Source: Hymenoscyphus infarciens
Taxonomy: Eukaryota > Ascomycota > Leotiomycetes > Helotiales > Helotiaceae
Reading direction: 5' to 3'
Assembly: GCA_001414345.1 (NCBI GenBank)
Contig: LLCB01000034.1
Span: 186,001 to 250,000 of the forward strand
DNA length: 64,000 bases
Notes under the pieces: model-generated
The model's input: only the letters and a program-made list of their open reading frames with translations
Databases searched by the model: none
Told to the model about the DNA's origin: nothing
Position numbers and translations under genes: made by a program
Part shown: one piece after another, positions 48,390 through 58,998 of the stretch
How positions within the stretch are numbered: the first letter of the stretch is position 1
Layout: each line of letters opens with the position of its first letter

Positions 48390-50076
48390 ATGCCTCTCCC
48401 CCCGCAAGACAATAACAATAACAATAACAATAACAACAATCCGAGGCCGGCCTTCTCCCAACCCCAGGCGCGACAGCAGCATGTCTTCCAAGTCCAACCC
48501 AACTTGCCCATACCGCCCACGCCCACGCCCACGCAGCAGCAGCAGCAGCAGCAGCAGCGCGCCGGCTTTCCTCGTCCAACGCAGGGAGGAATACGCCCAC
48601 AGGCTGGAGGGGGAGGTGGTGGTGGTGGTAGCGTAGGAGGAACAGGTCACAAATCGCCATACTCGACTCCCTACACCCCGAGCGGCATTCAACAAGTCCC
48701 AGGAGGACCGCCGCGCCCGAATCCAAATGGCATTCAGAATGGAGGTGGAGTGTCTGCCGAGCAGCAAATCGCTCAAGGTGTCTTGAGTAACACGTCGACG
48801 GGATCTGGATCAAACACCCCGCAACGTCGACCACCTCCCTTGGGCACCGCCATACATATACCAAACCATGGCACGCCCGGTCAACAGCCGATGAGTTTGC
48901 AGAACACCCCCATGAACATCAATCATGCTATGAACCCAACGCCGCCGTCCATGAACCACCAAACCCAAAGACAATCGCAAAATGGCTCCCCATCCATCCA
49001 ACACCTCACTGCGCAGAGACCAACCATGACGGCTTCTCCCGTCAATTCAACCATGGGATCTCGCCCTCATGAAGGATCGCCACACGAACCTCAAGATATG
49101 TCAATGATTGATCCTCAACTCGCAATTGATCAACAACTCCATGACCCGAATACCTCGATGCTCGCAAATCAACCAAGCCCAGCCGGACCCCCCGTTGCCC
49201 CAGATACCATGCTCACACCACCCGACTCTGGTAGCTACCCAACATTCGACGCTTTATTCGCAGCAGCTCAAGCACACGCATTGTCTCACGGCTACGCATT
49301 CGTCATTGGAAGATCAAAGCGGGATAACAGGGGCTTGAAGAAGGTCTTTTTGATTTGCGATCGAGGTGGAACAAACAAGGAAAAAGTACCCGGAGAAGCT
49401 CGTCAGCGAAAGACCAAGTCTCGAAAATGCGGTTGCGAATTTGGGGTATTCGGTTTAGAAACGAAGACAGCTTGGATTTTGAGAGGAAGAATAGATGGCG
49501 AACATCTATCGCATAATCATCCTCCCAGCGAGAGTCCGACCGAACACCCAGGAGCACGAAAATTGGACCCAAAAGCCGTGGCCGCTGTCAAGGCTCTAGA
49601 AGAGAATGGTAATTTACCCCGCACCATCCCGAAATGCAAACATGCTAACATGAAAACTAGGTGTATCAGTAAAAGAAACTCTCGAAATACTCCATCGGGA
49701 AAACCCCAACGTGCGCTACCTCCCACGAGACATCTACAACGCCCGCGCCGCCATTAAACGCGACCCCTCTCGTGTCGAAGCAACAGCAATGGAAGAGCTT
49801 CCAACATTCTACAAGAAGCCACCCATGACTTTTGAAGAGAAACTCCGCGCCGAGCTACGAACCGAAGTTGCGAAAGCACAATCGGAAACTGAGAGAGTAA
49901 GAGAGCAATGGCACAAGGAGCGAGAGGAGTTGCAGGAGAAATTGAGACAGAAGGATAAGATGATTCAGAAGTTTGAGATGTTTATTGACATTTGCAACGA
50001 ACGGGTCATGGTCCAAAGAGAGAGATTGAGCGAGGCGGATGGAGGACCCGGTGGTGGTGCAAGTGCTGCTGGTTAA
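48390..50076 (+). CDS. FAR1 DNA-binding domain protein (putative transcription factor)
   Basis: Two exons, 48390-49608 and 49661-50076, give 544 residues. The start MPLPPQ is chosen over an in-frame ATG at 48150 because the 80 codons between look like leader. Residues 1 to about 280 are low complexity, with a poly-Asn run (near 7-16), poly-Gln (from CAG repeats near 48533) and poly-Gly. A FAR1-type zinc-binding domain spans about 283-375: AAQAHALSHGYAFVIGRSKR, LICDRGG, KCGCEFG and HLSHNHPPSE supply the C, C, C, H, H ligands. A conserved LDPKAVAAVKALEENGVSVK helix follows, then a C-terminal coiled coil (EKLRAELRTEVAKAQ, EELQEKLRQKDKMIQKFEMF). FAR1 domains derive from Mutator-like transposases and serve as DNA-binding factors in fungi and plants. 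Targets are unknown. Confidence 0.82.
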
Positions 50077-50319
50077 AAATGATGCTTTTCGTTCTCTTAC
50101 ACATTTCGATCGGGATTAACCTGAGGGCGGCGGGGGTGTTCTGGAGTTGTGTTCTTATGGTATGGCATCATAGGAAGGAGGAATTTTGATCCCGTTTTAG
50201 CTACTGGTATTATTGATTTGCTTCATCACACGCCAAAAATGATTACGCTTTTCTGCTACAGTACAAAAGCCTTATTTTGTACTCCTATGCATGCAATTGT
50301 TCGCTTATGCTAAATCTTT

Positions 50320-52614
50320 CTATTCCACCTCCACCACCCTGATATCCTCACCCATCACCTGCTCCGCAGCAGCAGATAAAGGCACCTTATTCTTTCCCTT
50401 CCGATACACCCTCTCATCTCTAGGGTCAAACCCGCCTTGTCCCCAAGTAGCCCACTCGGGCGTTTCCTCGCCCATATAATCCTCAGGTTTAAACTTCTCA
50501 CCCGACTCCAAAAGTTCAAAAAACTTCTGGTAATCAATCCTCGTACACCATTTTCCTCGCTCATTTCTGAATCTTCCACTGGCTATGAGGACACAACAAC
50601 TATGTGCGTGTTCGGCTGCGATTCCGTAGTCGAGACCTTTTGCATCGAGAGCTGCGGTGAGAGCGAGGACGAATTCTTGGATCTCGCTGTAGAAAGGGAC
50701 GTTTTGCATGGTGAGACCGGCGGATGCTGAGGAGGAAGTTCCGCAGTAGGTTACGCCCTTTATTTCTACGAAGCAGGGGAGACCTTGTTCGACGAGGCGG
50801 GCGTAACCTTCTACTTCGTCGTCTACGTTGAACCCCTTTACGAGGGTGAGACGGTAGACTGTTCGTTGTTCGAAACGACGTTTCTTTAGGATATCGAGAC
50901 AGGCGTTGAACCGTTCCCAGAAATCTCGATGGAGGGGACGGTCGATTTTCCGGAGGGATTCACGGTTGGAGGCGTCGATGGAGACGTAGAGTTGGGTTAC
51001 GGGATTGAGGGTTGCGAGTTGATCGGGGTGTTGGGCGTTGCAGACTAGGAAGGAGGAAATACGTTCTGCGTGGAGCATGGAGAGGAATTCGTTGATGTGG
51101 GGGTAGAAGATGGGTTCGCCGACTAGTGATAAAGCACAATGGCGGATTCTCATTGCTTCGGCGAATCTTTCTGCTCGTACGCCTGGGACGCCTCGTAGCA
51201 TTTTTATTTTCTTGTAGTGACCTGCTTTGACGCCGTTGAAGATCATTTCTGGTGGGTCGACTACCCATCTCCAGGTTGTGCCAACGGGGTTGGTGCCGTG
51301 ACGCCAGCAGAAGACGCATTTATTGGAGCAGGAGAGGGAGGGTGTTGTTTCCATGCATTGATGGGAGGCAATTCCGTAGAATGAGTATTTGTAACATGAT
51401 CCTCGACCTCGAAGAGCAGATTTTGTCCAACGGCAGATTTTCACACCGGAATGAGATCCTACGATCGAGTAGCCTTGCTTGGTGAGTGAGTTGAAAGTGG
51501 GTGAGTTTTTGGGAACCATCTCTTTTATGACTGGTACTGGAGCAGCTGCTCTTGCTTTCTTGTTGAAATTGGTAAAGTCGATCTCCATTTCCTCTGGAGC
51601 CGTGGTATCATTACTGCTCTTCTCTAAGACGTTTCCAAGATCTTCCATATCGTTTGGATCATCCTTGTTGTTGGATTTCTTCTTCTTCTGGATAGGCTTT
51701 TGCGGCTCGAAAAGCACCTCTCCGTCATCCTCGTCGTCCAAGTCTTCAACATCGCTTTCCACAGCATCTCCGCTACCTACTACTCCTTCTCCCAGACTTC
51801 CTGTCTCTGCAATGTGACACAGGACCTCTTCTACGCCCTCTTTCCATTCCTTTAATCGTTCGATGGCATCAATTCTGGGATCACCCATGCCCAAAGGAAA
51901 CGCTCGTTTTCTGCTCGTGAGCTTCGCCATCCATTTATCAATATCCGTAGCCTGTGAACAGAATCCACCCTCCTCCGTCGCCCATCCTTCCCGATCCCCA
52001 AACCCAAAAACCGAATAACCAACTAATGTAGATAGAGGAGCCGTATCTATTCTAAAATCGTTGTGCGTCTCTTGTAAATGTTCGAGGAAGGTGTCGAGTA
52101 TCGTATCGATATTGTAGGTTGGGACGAGAATGAGGTAAAAGTACCGGACATTCATCTCAGATTTCGGCGTATTGATGAAATATTCGTCATAATCAACTTC
52201 AGCCAGATCCAAGATCTCCGGCTCGAGGAATTTTTCAGAGGTAGAAAAGCTTTTTATATTTTGTGCCAGTCCTTCTGTGAAGGCCTTGGTGGTCTTCTCC
52301 GTTGTAGTCGTTAAAGACGAGAAGAATACCAGCACTTGGATCTTCTCCTCGCCAGACTTGACTTCCTCTTGTGAATTCTTCTGTTTCTTGAGGCTTCCAA
52401 CGATTCTCTTAGGTCCTTTCTCCGTTACGGCTTGCTTTTCGGCGGGTTGTGGAGGGGTAATGTTCGGTTTCGAGGAGAGAGTTGGAAAGGATCGTACAGG
52501 AGTTCCAGAGAGACCTTGTGGAGGCGTTTGGAAATGTAGAATTGCTCTGACTACAAGCAGAATGGCGACGGTGGAAAGAATTATGGGAATTCGGTAGGTG
52601 TGCCATAATTCCAC
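50320..52614 (-). CDS. TYW1: tRNA wybutosine-synthesizing protein 1 (TYW1, 4-demethylwyosine synthase)
   Basis: Single uninterrupted frame of 764 residues. A membrane segment lies at about 8-27 (IPIILSTVAILLVVRAI). A flavodoxin-like FMN domain follows at about 92-270 (VLVFFSSLTTTTEKTT, VPTYNIDTILD, VFGFGDREGW). An acidic linker (LDDEDDGEVLF, then Lys-rich) precedes the radical-SAM domain, whose C-x3-C-x2-C cluster (CSNKCVFC) is near residue 430. Later motifs TTWRWVVDPP, MRIRHCALSLVGEP and VTYCGTSS are characteristic of TYW1. The enzyme uses S-adenosylmethionine, an iron-sulfur cluster and pyruvate to convert m1G37 of tRNA-Phe to 4-demethylwyosine, the second step of wybutosine synthesis. The N-terminal anchor suggests the ER surface, as in yeast. 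No introns, no lesions. Confidence 0.95.
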   Translation of the reverse strand: MELWHTYRIPIILSTVAILLVVRAILHFQTPPQGLSGTPVRSFPTLSSKPNITPPQPAEKQAVTEKGPKRIVGSLKKQKNSQEEVKSGEEKIQVLVFFSSLTTTTEKTTKAFTEGLAQNIKSFSTSEKFLEPEILDLAEVDYDEYFINTPKSEMNVRYFYLILVPTYNIDTILDTFLEHLQETHNDFRIDTAPLSTLVGYSVFGFGDREGWATEEGGFCSQATDIDKWMAKLTSRKRAFPLGMGDPRIDAIERLKEWKEGVEEVLCHIAETGSLGEGVVGSGDAVESDVEDLDDEDDGEVLFEPQKPIQKKKKSNNKDDPNDMEDLGNVLEKSSNDTTAPEEMEIDFTNFNKKARAAAPVPVIKEMVPKNSPTFNSLTKQGYSIVGSHSGVKICRWTKSALRGRGSCYKYSFYGIASHQCMETTPSLSCSNKCVFCWRHGTNPVGTTWRWVVDPPEMIFNGVKAGHYKKIKMLRGVPGVRAERFAEAMRIRHCALSLVGEPIFYPHINEFLSMLHAERISSFLVCNAQHPDQLATLNPVTQLYVSIDASNRESLRKIDRPLHRDFWERFNACLDILKKRRFEQRTVYRLTLVKGFNVDDEVEGYARLVEQGLPCFVEIKGVTYCGTSSSASAGLTMQNVPFYSEIQEFVLALTAALDAKGLDYGIAAEHAHSCCVLIASGRFRNERGKWCTRIDYQKFFELLESGEKFKPEDYMGEETPEWATWGQGGFDPRDERVYRKGKNKVPLSAAAEQVMGEDIRVVEVE

Positions 52615-53400
52615 GACAACTAGTAGTTGTCAGCAAATGTATATTCCAGAAATCTGGCTTTTGGGTGAGGGTGTATAGGAGCATACCTGGAAGAGAGAGA
52701 GGCCATATTGACCTCAAGATCCAGGAATCATGATCCATCATGAAAGAAAGGCTGGAGGGTGTCGACTCTAAGGCGTCGCAATGAGGGCATTTCCATTTGC
52801 GATTTTCCTGTGGGGGACTGGTTTGGAGTGGATGTGGGGCAACCCTGTCGCCAAGCTCCTGTGACACCGATAATCTCCCGCTCTGCCAAAGTCAGAATCG
52901 ATTTGTTCAATCGTACGGATGGACCCTCCCCCTTTATTCCTAGCCGCGCTAACCGTCTTCCTCACCGATCTCTCGTTTTCCAACCTATCTTCTTAAGTTC
53001 TGACTGCTTTTAAGAGTGCTGCATTATATGGCCGTCCAGTCCCGTTGAAAAGTGACCACAGCCCTGCTGCAAGTCTAGCCACTAAGGACGAGGGCTTTCT
53101 GCAAGGCTGTAGCACGATATTCTGTTGTGTTATTGATATTTTTATATGGCTTAAAGCTAGCAAGTGAGGAGCAAGTGCTCGAGGGCTATCTGCTATTGTG
53201 CCACGCGCCCCAGAGGCCTGACGTGAGATGTTTTGTGTGTTGAGATTCCTTTTCAAAGGGGTGAAAATCCCCCGCTCTAGGACTTGAATGTTGGAATTGT
53301 TCTTGTATCCAAGTGCTCTTGTACTCAAATACACTGGTAAGAGATCCAGTCGTTGTTTTCCAACAGCCTCCTTTATTGTTCGAAATCTGCCCAGACAATG
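52615..53400. other. Intergenic upstream of TYW1
   Basis: TYW1 promoter side and spacer before the 2EXR-like pseudogene. Frames here are short and patternless on both strands. Confidence 0.45.
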
Positions 53401-54272
53401 ATAGCTATTGATCGAGAAGATCTGGGAGAATCAAGAAACCAAGTTCGCGATTCTCCCCAATCATCTCGGACAATAGTAGCGATTAGTCCAAAAGCCTCGC
53501 ACAAGATTTATCACCTCCTAGAAGTCGCCGATCGAAGGGCCAAGGCTGATGATGAACAACAGAACCATATTGTCACTCCCAATTATAGAAGAACATGGAT
53601 GGTTTTGATACATCCAGATTCCAAGCGGTTATTGCCGTGGATGTTCCCAGAACCCTTACGCTTTGCCATGATGCGCCAACGTCGTCACTGCGTCTTGAAC
53701 AAACCAGTTCCTCTAAAATCCATCGATTCATTTACTGTCGTCCCACACGTATCCCCCGAACTTTGGTTCAAAATTTGGCAGACAATAGCATCCGCACAAA
53801 ATTATGTCGTGCTTGGCTGTATCGCAACTCTTGAAGCGACTTCCGCGGCAGATGGTTCTCACACAGCCAAACACCAATTCTTCTCAGCGTCTGCCAAGAC
53901 TCCCGCACCTTTGTCTTATCCTACTATTCCACTCTCGAGTTCTCCAAAGCCCAACTTGACATTCCATGTCGAACGCGAGTGTACATCAATTTCGCTTCCG
54001 AAGCGTTATGGTTGTGTGGAGCTCCACATAAAACATGGGCTATCGACCTCCTCTCAAAGAACCATCAGCTGCAGGAACATTTAAAATAGCTGGTTATTGA
54101 CTCGTGGGTCTGGGAAAAGTTGAAAACTACGGAATCGGGGACGACAGCTGATGAGGATTATTGTTGGCCGGATGGGGGGAGGGCTTCATTTCCAAACTGG
54201 GGATGCTTGAAAATTTTAGCTTTCACAGTTGAAATGCGAAAGCTTTCTACGATTCATATGCCAGAATTCTAG
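53401..54272 (+). pseudogene. Broken 2EXR-domain gene
   Basis: Frame 1 from the ATG at 53401 carries FTVVPHVSPELWFKIWQTIAS, which fits the 2EXR opening (F-x-x-F/P-x-L-P-x-E-L-R-x-x-I-W). After about 53880 the expected continuation moves to the next frame: LSVCQDSRTFVLSYYSTLEF and RVYINFASEALWL match the (L)LxVCxxSR...Y and RIYxNFxxD parts of the domain. That frame then hits a TAG at about 54084 before a further open segment (VIDSWVWEKLK...). A 1-nt shift and a stop in one domain indicate a pseudogene. 2EXR proteins are very numerous in Leotiomycetes, and their function is not known. A small unrecognised intron near 53880 is the alternative explanation for the frame change. Confidence 0.55.
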
Positions 54273-54487
54273 TCGGAACACCTGTATATGATCGGGGAAT
54301 GTGAGACTGAATATTTGTTGGCTGTTTTTGGCACCTGGCAACTATCGTACAAAGAAATGGAGGTTGAAGGGTAACAAAGAGAATTTTCATTTCATTAAAC
54401 TTTGTGTGACAATTATTTTTTAGCATGAAGTTGATCGGAACCTGTTGTCCAAAGCTTAGTTATAAACTAGAATCGCAGTAAACATCC

Positions 54488-55292
54488 ATGGCTTTCTATT
54501 GGAAAGACAAATACGATGGGACACCAAATATCGATCGTATAATCAACCCTCTTAGGGATCGGTGGGTAAATACAGATGGTCCTAAAACAGAAGAGGAGAA
54601 GGAAGCAAAAAAAATCGAAAGACTTCAAAGAGAAATGCTTTACGAGTTTACAACAAGGTAAGGATACTTCAAACAAAACTTCGCCTAGATGTTGCCTTGC
54701 TTTGAAGAATTCTACTCACACGGTGCTCTTGTTAGGGATTTATATGATCTTGATGCAATTTCAAGCAGACGACTTCAAGAACCAAATTTGACCAACGAAA
54801 TACATCCTATATATAAAGACGATCGATGGGTCCTGGATTTTGACAAGCTTGATGCAGTAGTGTCCTATTATCGTCTTGAAGACGACTGTCCGCTCATAGG
54901 CGAATGGAGCATGAGAGAACCTAGAGTTCGTGATATGATGAGACCCATACTCCGTTTAGCTTCACGCATGCTTAGCCAGGCTTGTCTGTTGCCGTTTGTA
55001 TGCTTACCCATTTCTGTACTAGTTACTTTTTTAACACTTAGTCAGTTTAATTCCCTCCTCCTTGACAAAACCCAGCCAGTAGAAGAAAATCGCCTCCCAA
55101 ACGAGGTATTTAGAAATGGAAAATATCTATCTAGCTATAAGAAAGAGACGCCGCTCAAACAATTTCTACCTGAGAAAACATATGGGGAAAAAGAATTCGC
55201 TCAAGCTGAGGGGAAATTGAGTATGAGATCCCACTGCTATGTTCGCCTTTATCGCCTTTACGAAGCTTTCTCTTTAGACTCATATTTCGTCC

Positions 55293-55330
<38 letters not shown>

Positions 55331-56801
55331 TTCTTTTGAAATGTCTTAGTACTTACTTAATAATAGAAAGTGTTTTCAAAATTATGATCGAGGATTGTAA
55401 CTGTGGGTATCCTCCGACTTCCTTTTCCCTGTTTTAGGTTGTTTTAGAATGAAAGTCTCCATTTCCTCCTTGGACGTCCCGGCTTGCTCCCTACTGCCCT
55501 TTCAATTCCTCAGACATACTTCCAGAAATAGCAATACTGACTCCGAGATCTTCCACAGTTACCATGGTCTTCAGCCAAAATGGACATGAATTCTTTACGG
55601 GGGTACCTTCTAGCTTAGATACTAGTAGCGGCGACGATGGAACTACCGGTTTTAATAGAGGCACTCTTTATACTGCACTGGACATTCGGCCTCTTGTACT
55701 TCTTCTACGGTCAGATTTGCGCGACTCCGAAAGACGTCAGATTGAGTTTTTCGTCGCGAGTACGATAACACATGAAACTACGCATGCTGTGTACCAGGCC
55801 ATTCATCACAAGGTTCTTCGTGCGGACAAGCCCCTAAACAATTACACAGGAGCTAAAGAGGAGCCATATTTTGACCAGCAACGTAAACCAGCCTAATGAT
55901 CTTTTTTTTTGCAATTAGTTACTAATATTTGGGGTGTAGAAGTGGCAGAGTTGGGTTGGGCCATGGAGCTTGCTGTAAGTCTATGCTATCATAGATTCAT
56001 AGAAAAGGGTCGTCCGTATGTTGATGATTACAGATTTGGGGTGGAATTCCCAGAGCAATGCGTTCGGAATGGGCGTTGAAACCACAAACGTGAGTACCCA
56101 GCTTCTCCGAGTAAATTTCTTCTCTGGGTAAATCCTAGACTTTACCAAAATGACACAAGGTTGGCCTCAGTGTTTGTGTAAGATGCCCGGTTATTACTCC
56201 CCGACACCCTTCTATGTTATTAAGCGGCTAGTCTCGCACAATTGTAAATATTGTTCCAGAGGATTTCAGAGAATCAAGAAACCGACTTTCTGCTTCTTCT
56301 AAACCTTCTAAACAATATTTATAATTGTTCTAGAGTAATTCAAACAATTTCAAGTAAAGCAGGTGCGGGAGGGCAACGCCCTTTTCTTACATTGTCACTG
56401 TACGTAAATCCCAAAGCTGAGACATTCCTTATACCTAAACTCTCTATAGCGGTCCTTGAGACTCTTGCTCTTTCTACTCCTCAAATACACCCAAAGAATC
56501 ATACTGACTCAGAGATCCTGCAGGTTACCTTTAGGCTTTTGGCTTCAGCCCATGTGGCCTACTCTGATTGATCTCGATGAATCCGATCAGCCGACTCTGA
56601 TAAAACCCAAGATACCTGAGACATTTTCCCTATATCCTTTACGAGTGTCGCACTATGAAGGTACGTGGTAGCTATCCGTTTACTCGAAATTCAAGGGCAG
56701 AGCTGAATTTTCCAATGAATGTAGGAATACAAAGGGAAGAATTTTGGGCAAGTCATTTGCTCTGCAAATTAGAAGAAACTGCGCTGATACCTAGTGCCTA
56801 G
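54488..56801 (+). CDS. Multi-exon protein with HETTH (zinc-peptidase-type) motif; exon structure partly uncertain
   Basis: Well-supported pieces are 54488-54657 joined to 54736 onward (MAFYWKDKYDGTPNIDRI ... TTR|DLYDLDAISSRRL), then 55559-55882, 55940-55974, 56034-56089, a frame ending at 56399, 56524-56660 and 56725-56801. The exon at 55559 carries FVASTITHETTHAVYQAIHH, an HExxH-type zincin motif. It is followed by EEPYFDQ and, after the next intron, QVAELGWAMELA, which offers glutamates as possible third zinc ligands. The later exons read FWLQPMWPTLIDLDESDQPT and EFWASHLLCKLEETALIP. The reading ends at an in-frame TAG (56799-56801), yet coding sequence in the same frame continues beyond it. 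The joins between about 55270 and 55400, and between 56089 and 56260, are unresolved. I do not recognise the family. A putative metallopeptidase, perhaps decaying, is as far as the evidence goes. Confidence 0.5.
55403..55558 (+). repeat. Introner-like intron, copy 1
   Basis: A 156-nt intron starting GTGGGTATCCTCCG and ending AATACTGACTCCGAG...CTTCCACAG. It resembles the 115-nt intron at 62492-62606 at both ends and in places through the middle, although the host exons are unrelated. Confidence 0.6.
56400..56523 (+). repeat. Introner-like intron, copy 2
   Basis: A 124-nt intron starting GTACGT. Its 3' half (CTTGCTCTTTCTACTCC ... CATACTGACTCAGAGATC ... GCAG) aligns with copy 1. Its removal joins TLSL to LPLGFWLQP in frame. 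Confidence 0.5.
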
Positions 56802-58249
56802 ACTTCAAGAGTGTCGGCTTTTGGGGGAAAGGCCCTTTACCTTGGGAGTATCAAAGAAGGAGTTGAGATTACAGCGAGACGCATGACAGGCGAGATTAAG
56901 TCGGCCAAAAGAATGCAAAGAGCTAATCCATCCCATGAATCTTTTTCCGAGATTCTTGCCAAATTGCCGCCTCGGGGAGAAAAGCCTGATACCCCCAAAG
57001 CAGATGCCGTTATAAGTTTGGTTCGGGAGATCTCTAGACAGCAAACGACGGAGGACGAGTTCTGTAACAAACACTTTTCTTTATCCCTTCTTCTTGGTTC
57101 TAATTTCAATGAAAAGAGGGCGTGCTAAGATCCTGATAGGGACCAGCCGTGTACGAATGGAAAACTCCATGAAGGACATACTAGATGTGTTTCCATCTGA
57201 ATCGACGAGAGTAGAAGAGATAGCAGATATGGGGAGTTCTAATGCAGCCAGGTTCATATATTCCTTAGATAAAGTCCGACAATCTTACGAGCGCGCCGTT
57301 CACGCACTCTTCGAAACAGAACGTTCCCAAGGATCCATTTACACCGAGCGGCGACTAAATCTTCTAGAATGGAACAGCGGCATGCATGGTTTTCTAAAAA
57401 GGGTTCGGGTCGGTTCTGAGGACGATGACCGTCTTGACATAGCTATAGACAGGATTATGGAAGGATTGGTATGTTCTTCCTACCAGAGGTTCGTCTACTT
57501 TAAGAAATGGCAAAATTAATGCTGAATTGTAGGGGCACTGTCGAATGCTATTGTGGGATGAAGATATTCGAAGTACTGTGATGTTCAAACCTGCTAGCCA
57601 GGAGCTTTTATCATTAGACTCGGCATTTAGACAATGGAATTCTGATCACAAGCTCGCAAGGAACAACTCTCGGTTGGCCTTTGCAGGGATATACGACTTG
57701 GAGACGTGTTCATGGTTCGCCTACCAGATTGTCATGTGCTACACCTATTGGTGCCAGAACTGGACGAGTAAAGAAAAGCTTGAAGGAATCAAGAAGGCCA
57801 ATGAAAAGCTTCTTAGAATTAAAAATGGGTTTAAAAGCACCAGCATAGATAAGCGTCTTAAAATAAGAGAAAGATCAGAAGACCGTAAGTGTCCAGAAAA
57901 CTGGGTTCGACGCATAGATGATGCCTTGGAAAGGATAAATACGGACCTTATTTCGATTCTTGAGAGTCTACCTCCTGACGAAATTCACAATGGAGACCTT
58001 AGTGATTCTGAATCTGAAAAGGAGCCTAGTCTTCCTGCTAAGTTTTCTGGTTCAGATTGCTCTGATGATGATGCAGGTGGAGACAATAACGACACAGAGG
58101 AAGAGGAGGACAATGACAATACAGAGAAAGGTACAGCTGGTGACCCAGATATTAAGGCTCCGATTGTCTTCAGGGAAAAAAGAAAGGGAGGAGGAGGACG
58201 AGACGATGGTAGAAGAAAAGCAAAAAGAGGTAGAAAAGAGGAACGATAA
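56802..58249 (+). CDS. Uncharacterised protein with acidic-then-basic tail, probably the 3' part of the HETTH locus
   Basis: Exons 56802-57063, 57119-57468 and 57533-58249 join in one frame through two GT-AG introns (442 codons). The frame is continuous with the previous entry except for the TAG at 56799. The first in-frame ATG is at 56881, so it might be a separate gene starting there. The protein is mostly helical and charged: SIKEGVEITARRMTGEIKSA, DKVRQSYERAVHALFETE, LNLLEWNSGMHGFLKRV, FAGIYDLETCSWFAYQIVMC. Near the end comes an acidic stretch (SDDDAGGDNNDTEEEEDN), then a strongly basic tail (KRKGGGGRDDGRRKAKRGRK) that looks like a nuclear or RNA/DNA-binding tail. No known domain is recognised. 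The acceptor for intron 1 (GAAAAGAG) is unusual. Confidence 0.5.
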
Positions 58250-58706
58250 AAAGACATTATATAAGAATTCGCTTAGAACTTTAAGGTTTGTCTTCTGTTA
58301 CAATTAGTCTACCTGGCACTATATATAACTATATGCAAATTACTTTAGAGTAATAGAGTCTCTCTTTCAGTAGTAAGTCTTATAACTTTTAATAAGAATA
58401 GAATCTAACTTTACTAATCTGACTTATTACTATTAATAGGCTTAGGCGACGATATTATCTGTAACGGCACGAAATACACACAACTACAGAAGAGGCATAT
58501 GGGAGTGCGTTTGGCAGAATGACGTATGTAAATACTAGGCTCTGATACGGAAGAAAAGGCTAAACTGGCCTTTTCTGACTCTAGGAGTAGGCTACTATAT
58601 ACAAGAGGTTTCGGACGATACAAAAGGGGTACGAAACCGAACAACGACATACGTCGGCTAATACAAAAGCCCGAACCCTACGAAGTACGTCCGTACGTCC
58701 GGACAA
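58250..58706. other. AT-rich spacer with a truncated LTR copy
   Basis: From about 58610 to 58706 the sequence (GGTACGAAACCGAACAACG ... GACATACGTCGGCTAATAC) matches the middle of the flanking LTR. It ends at GGACAATGTAA, exactly where the complete element begins. This suggests an older, truncated LTR at the insertion point. Confidence 0.55.
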
Positions 58707-58998
58707 TGTAACAACAAGGCAGGAGGAGAGTAGAGAAGTAGTCTATTCGTGGTTATTAACGCGAAAACTAAAGGTAAAGAGCGAAGATAGCTCTAAACGA
58801 TGCTAATATACAAAAGGTACGAAACCGAATAACGACATACGTCGGCTAATATAAAAGCCTAAACCTACGAAGTATGTCTAAAAGCCTAGACGTACATAAC
58901 CTTTCTAAATTAGACAATGTAAAACAATAACTACTGAAACCTTATATATATAGCATATACTATGTAATCTCGGCTATATAGGACAGCATGCTGTTACA
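58707..58998. repeat. Left LTR, 292 bp
   Basis: Begins TGTAACAACAAGGCAGG and ends GCATGCTGTTACA. It aligns end to end with the right LTR without indels larger than single bases. Confidence 0.85.

Noticed and set aside
55296..55327. Protein tail of repeated Ser-Leu at the end of the frame beginning at 54689
   Set aside because: It is a (TC)n microsatellite translated by chance, probably in an intron.
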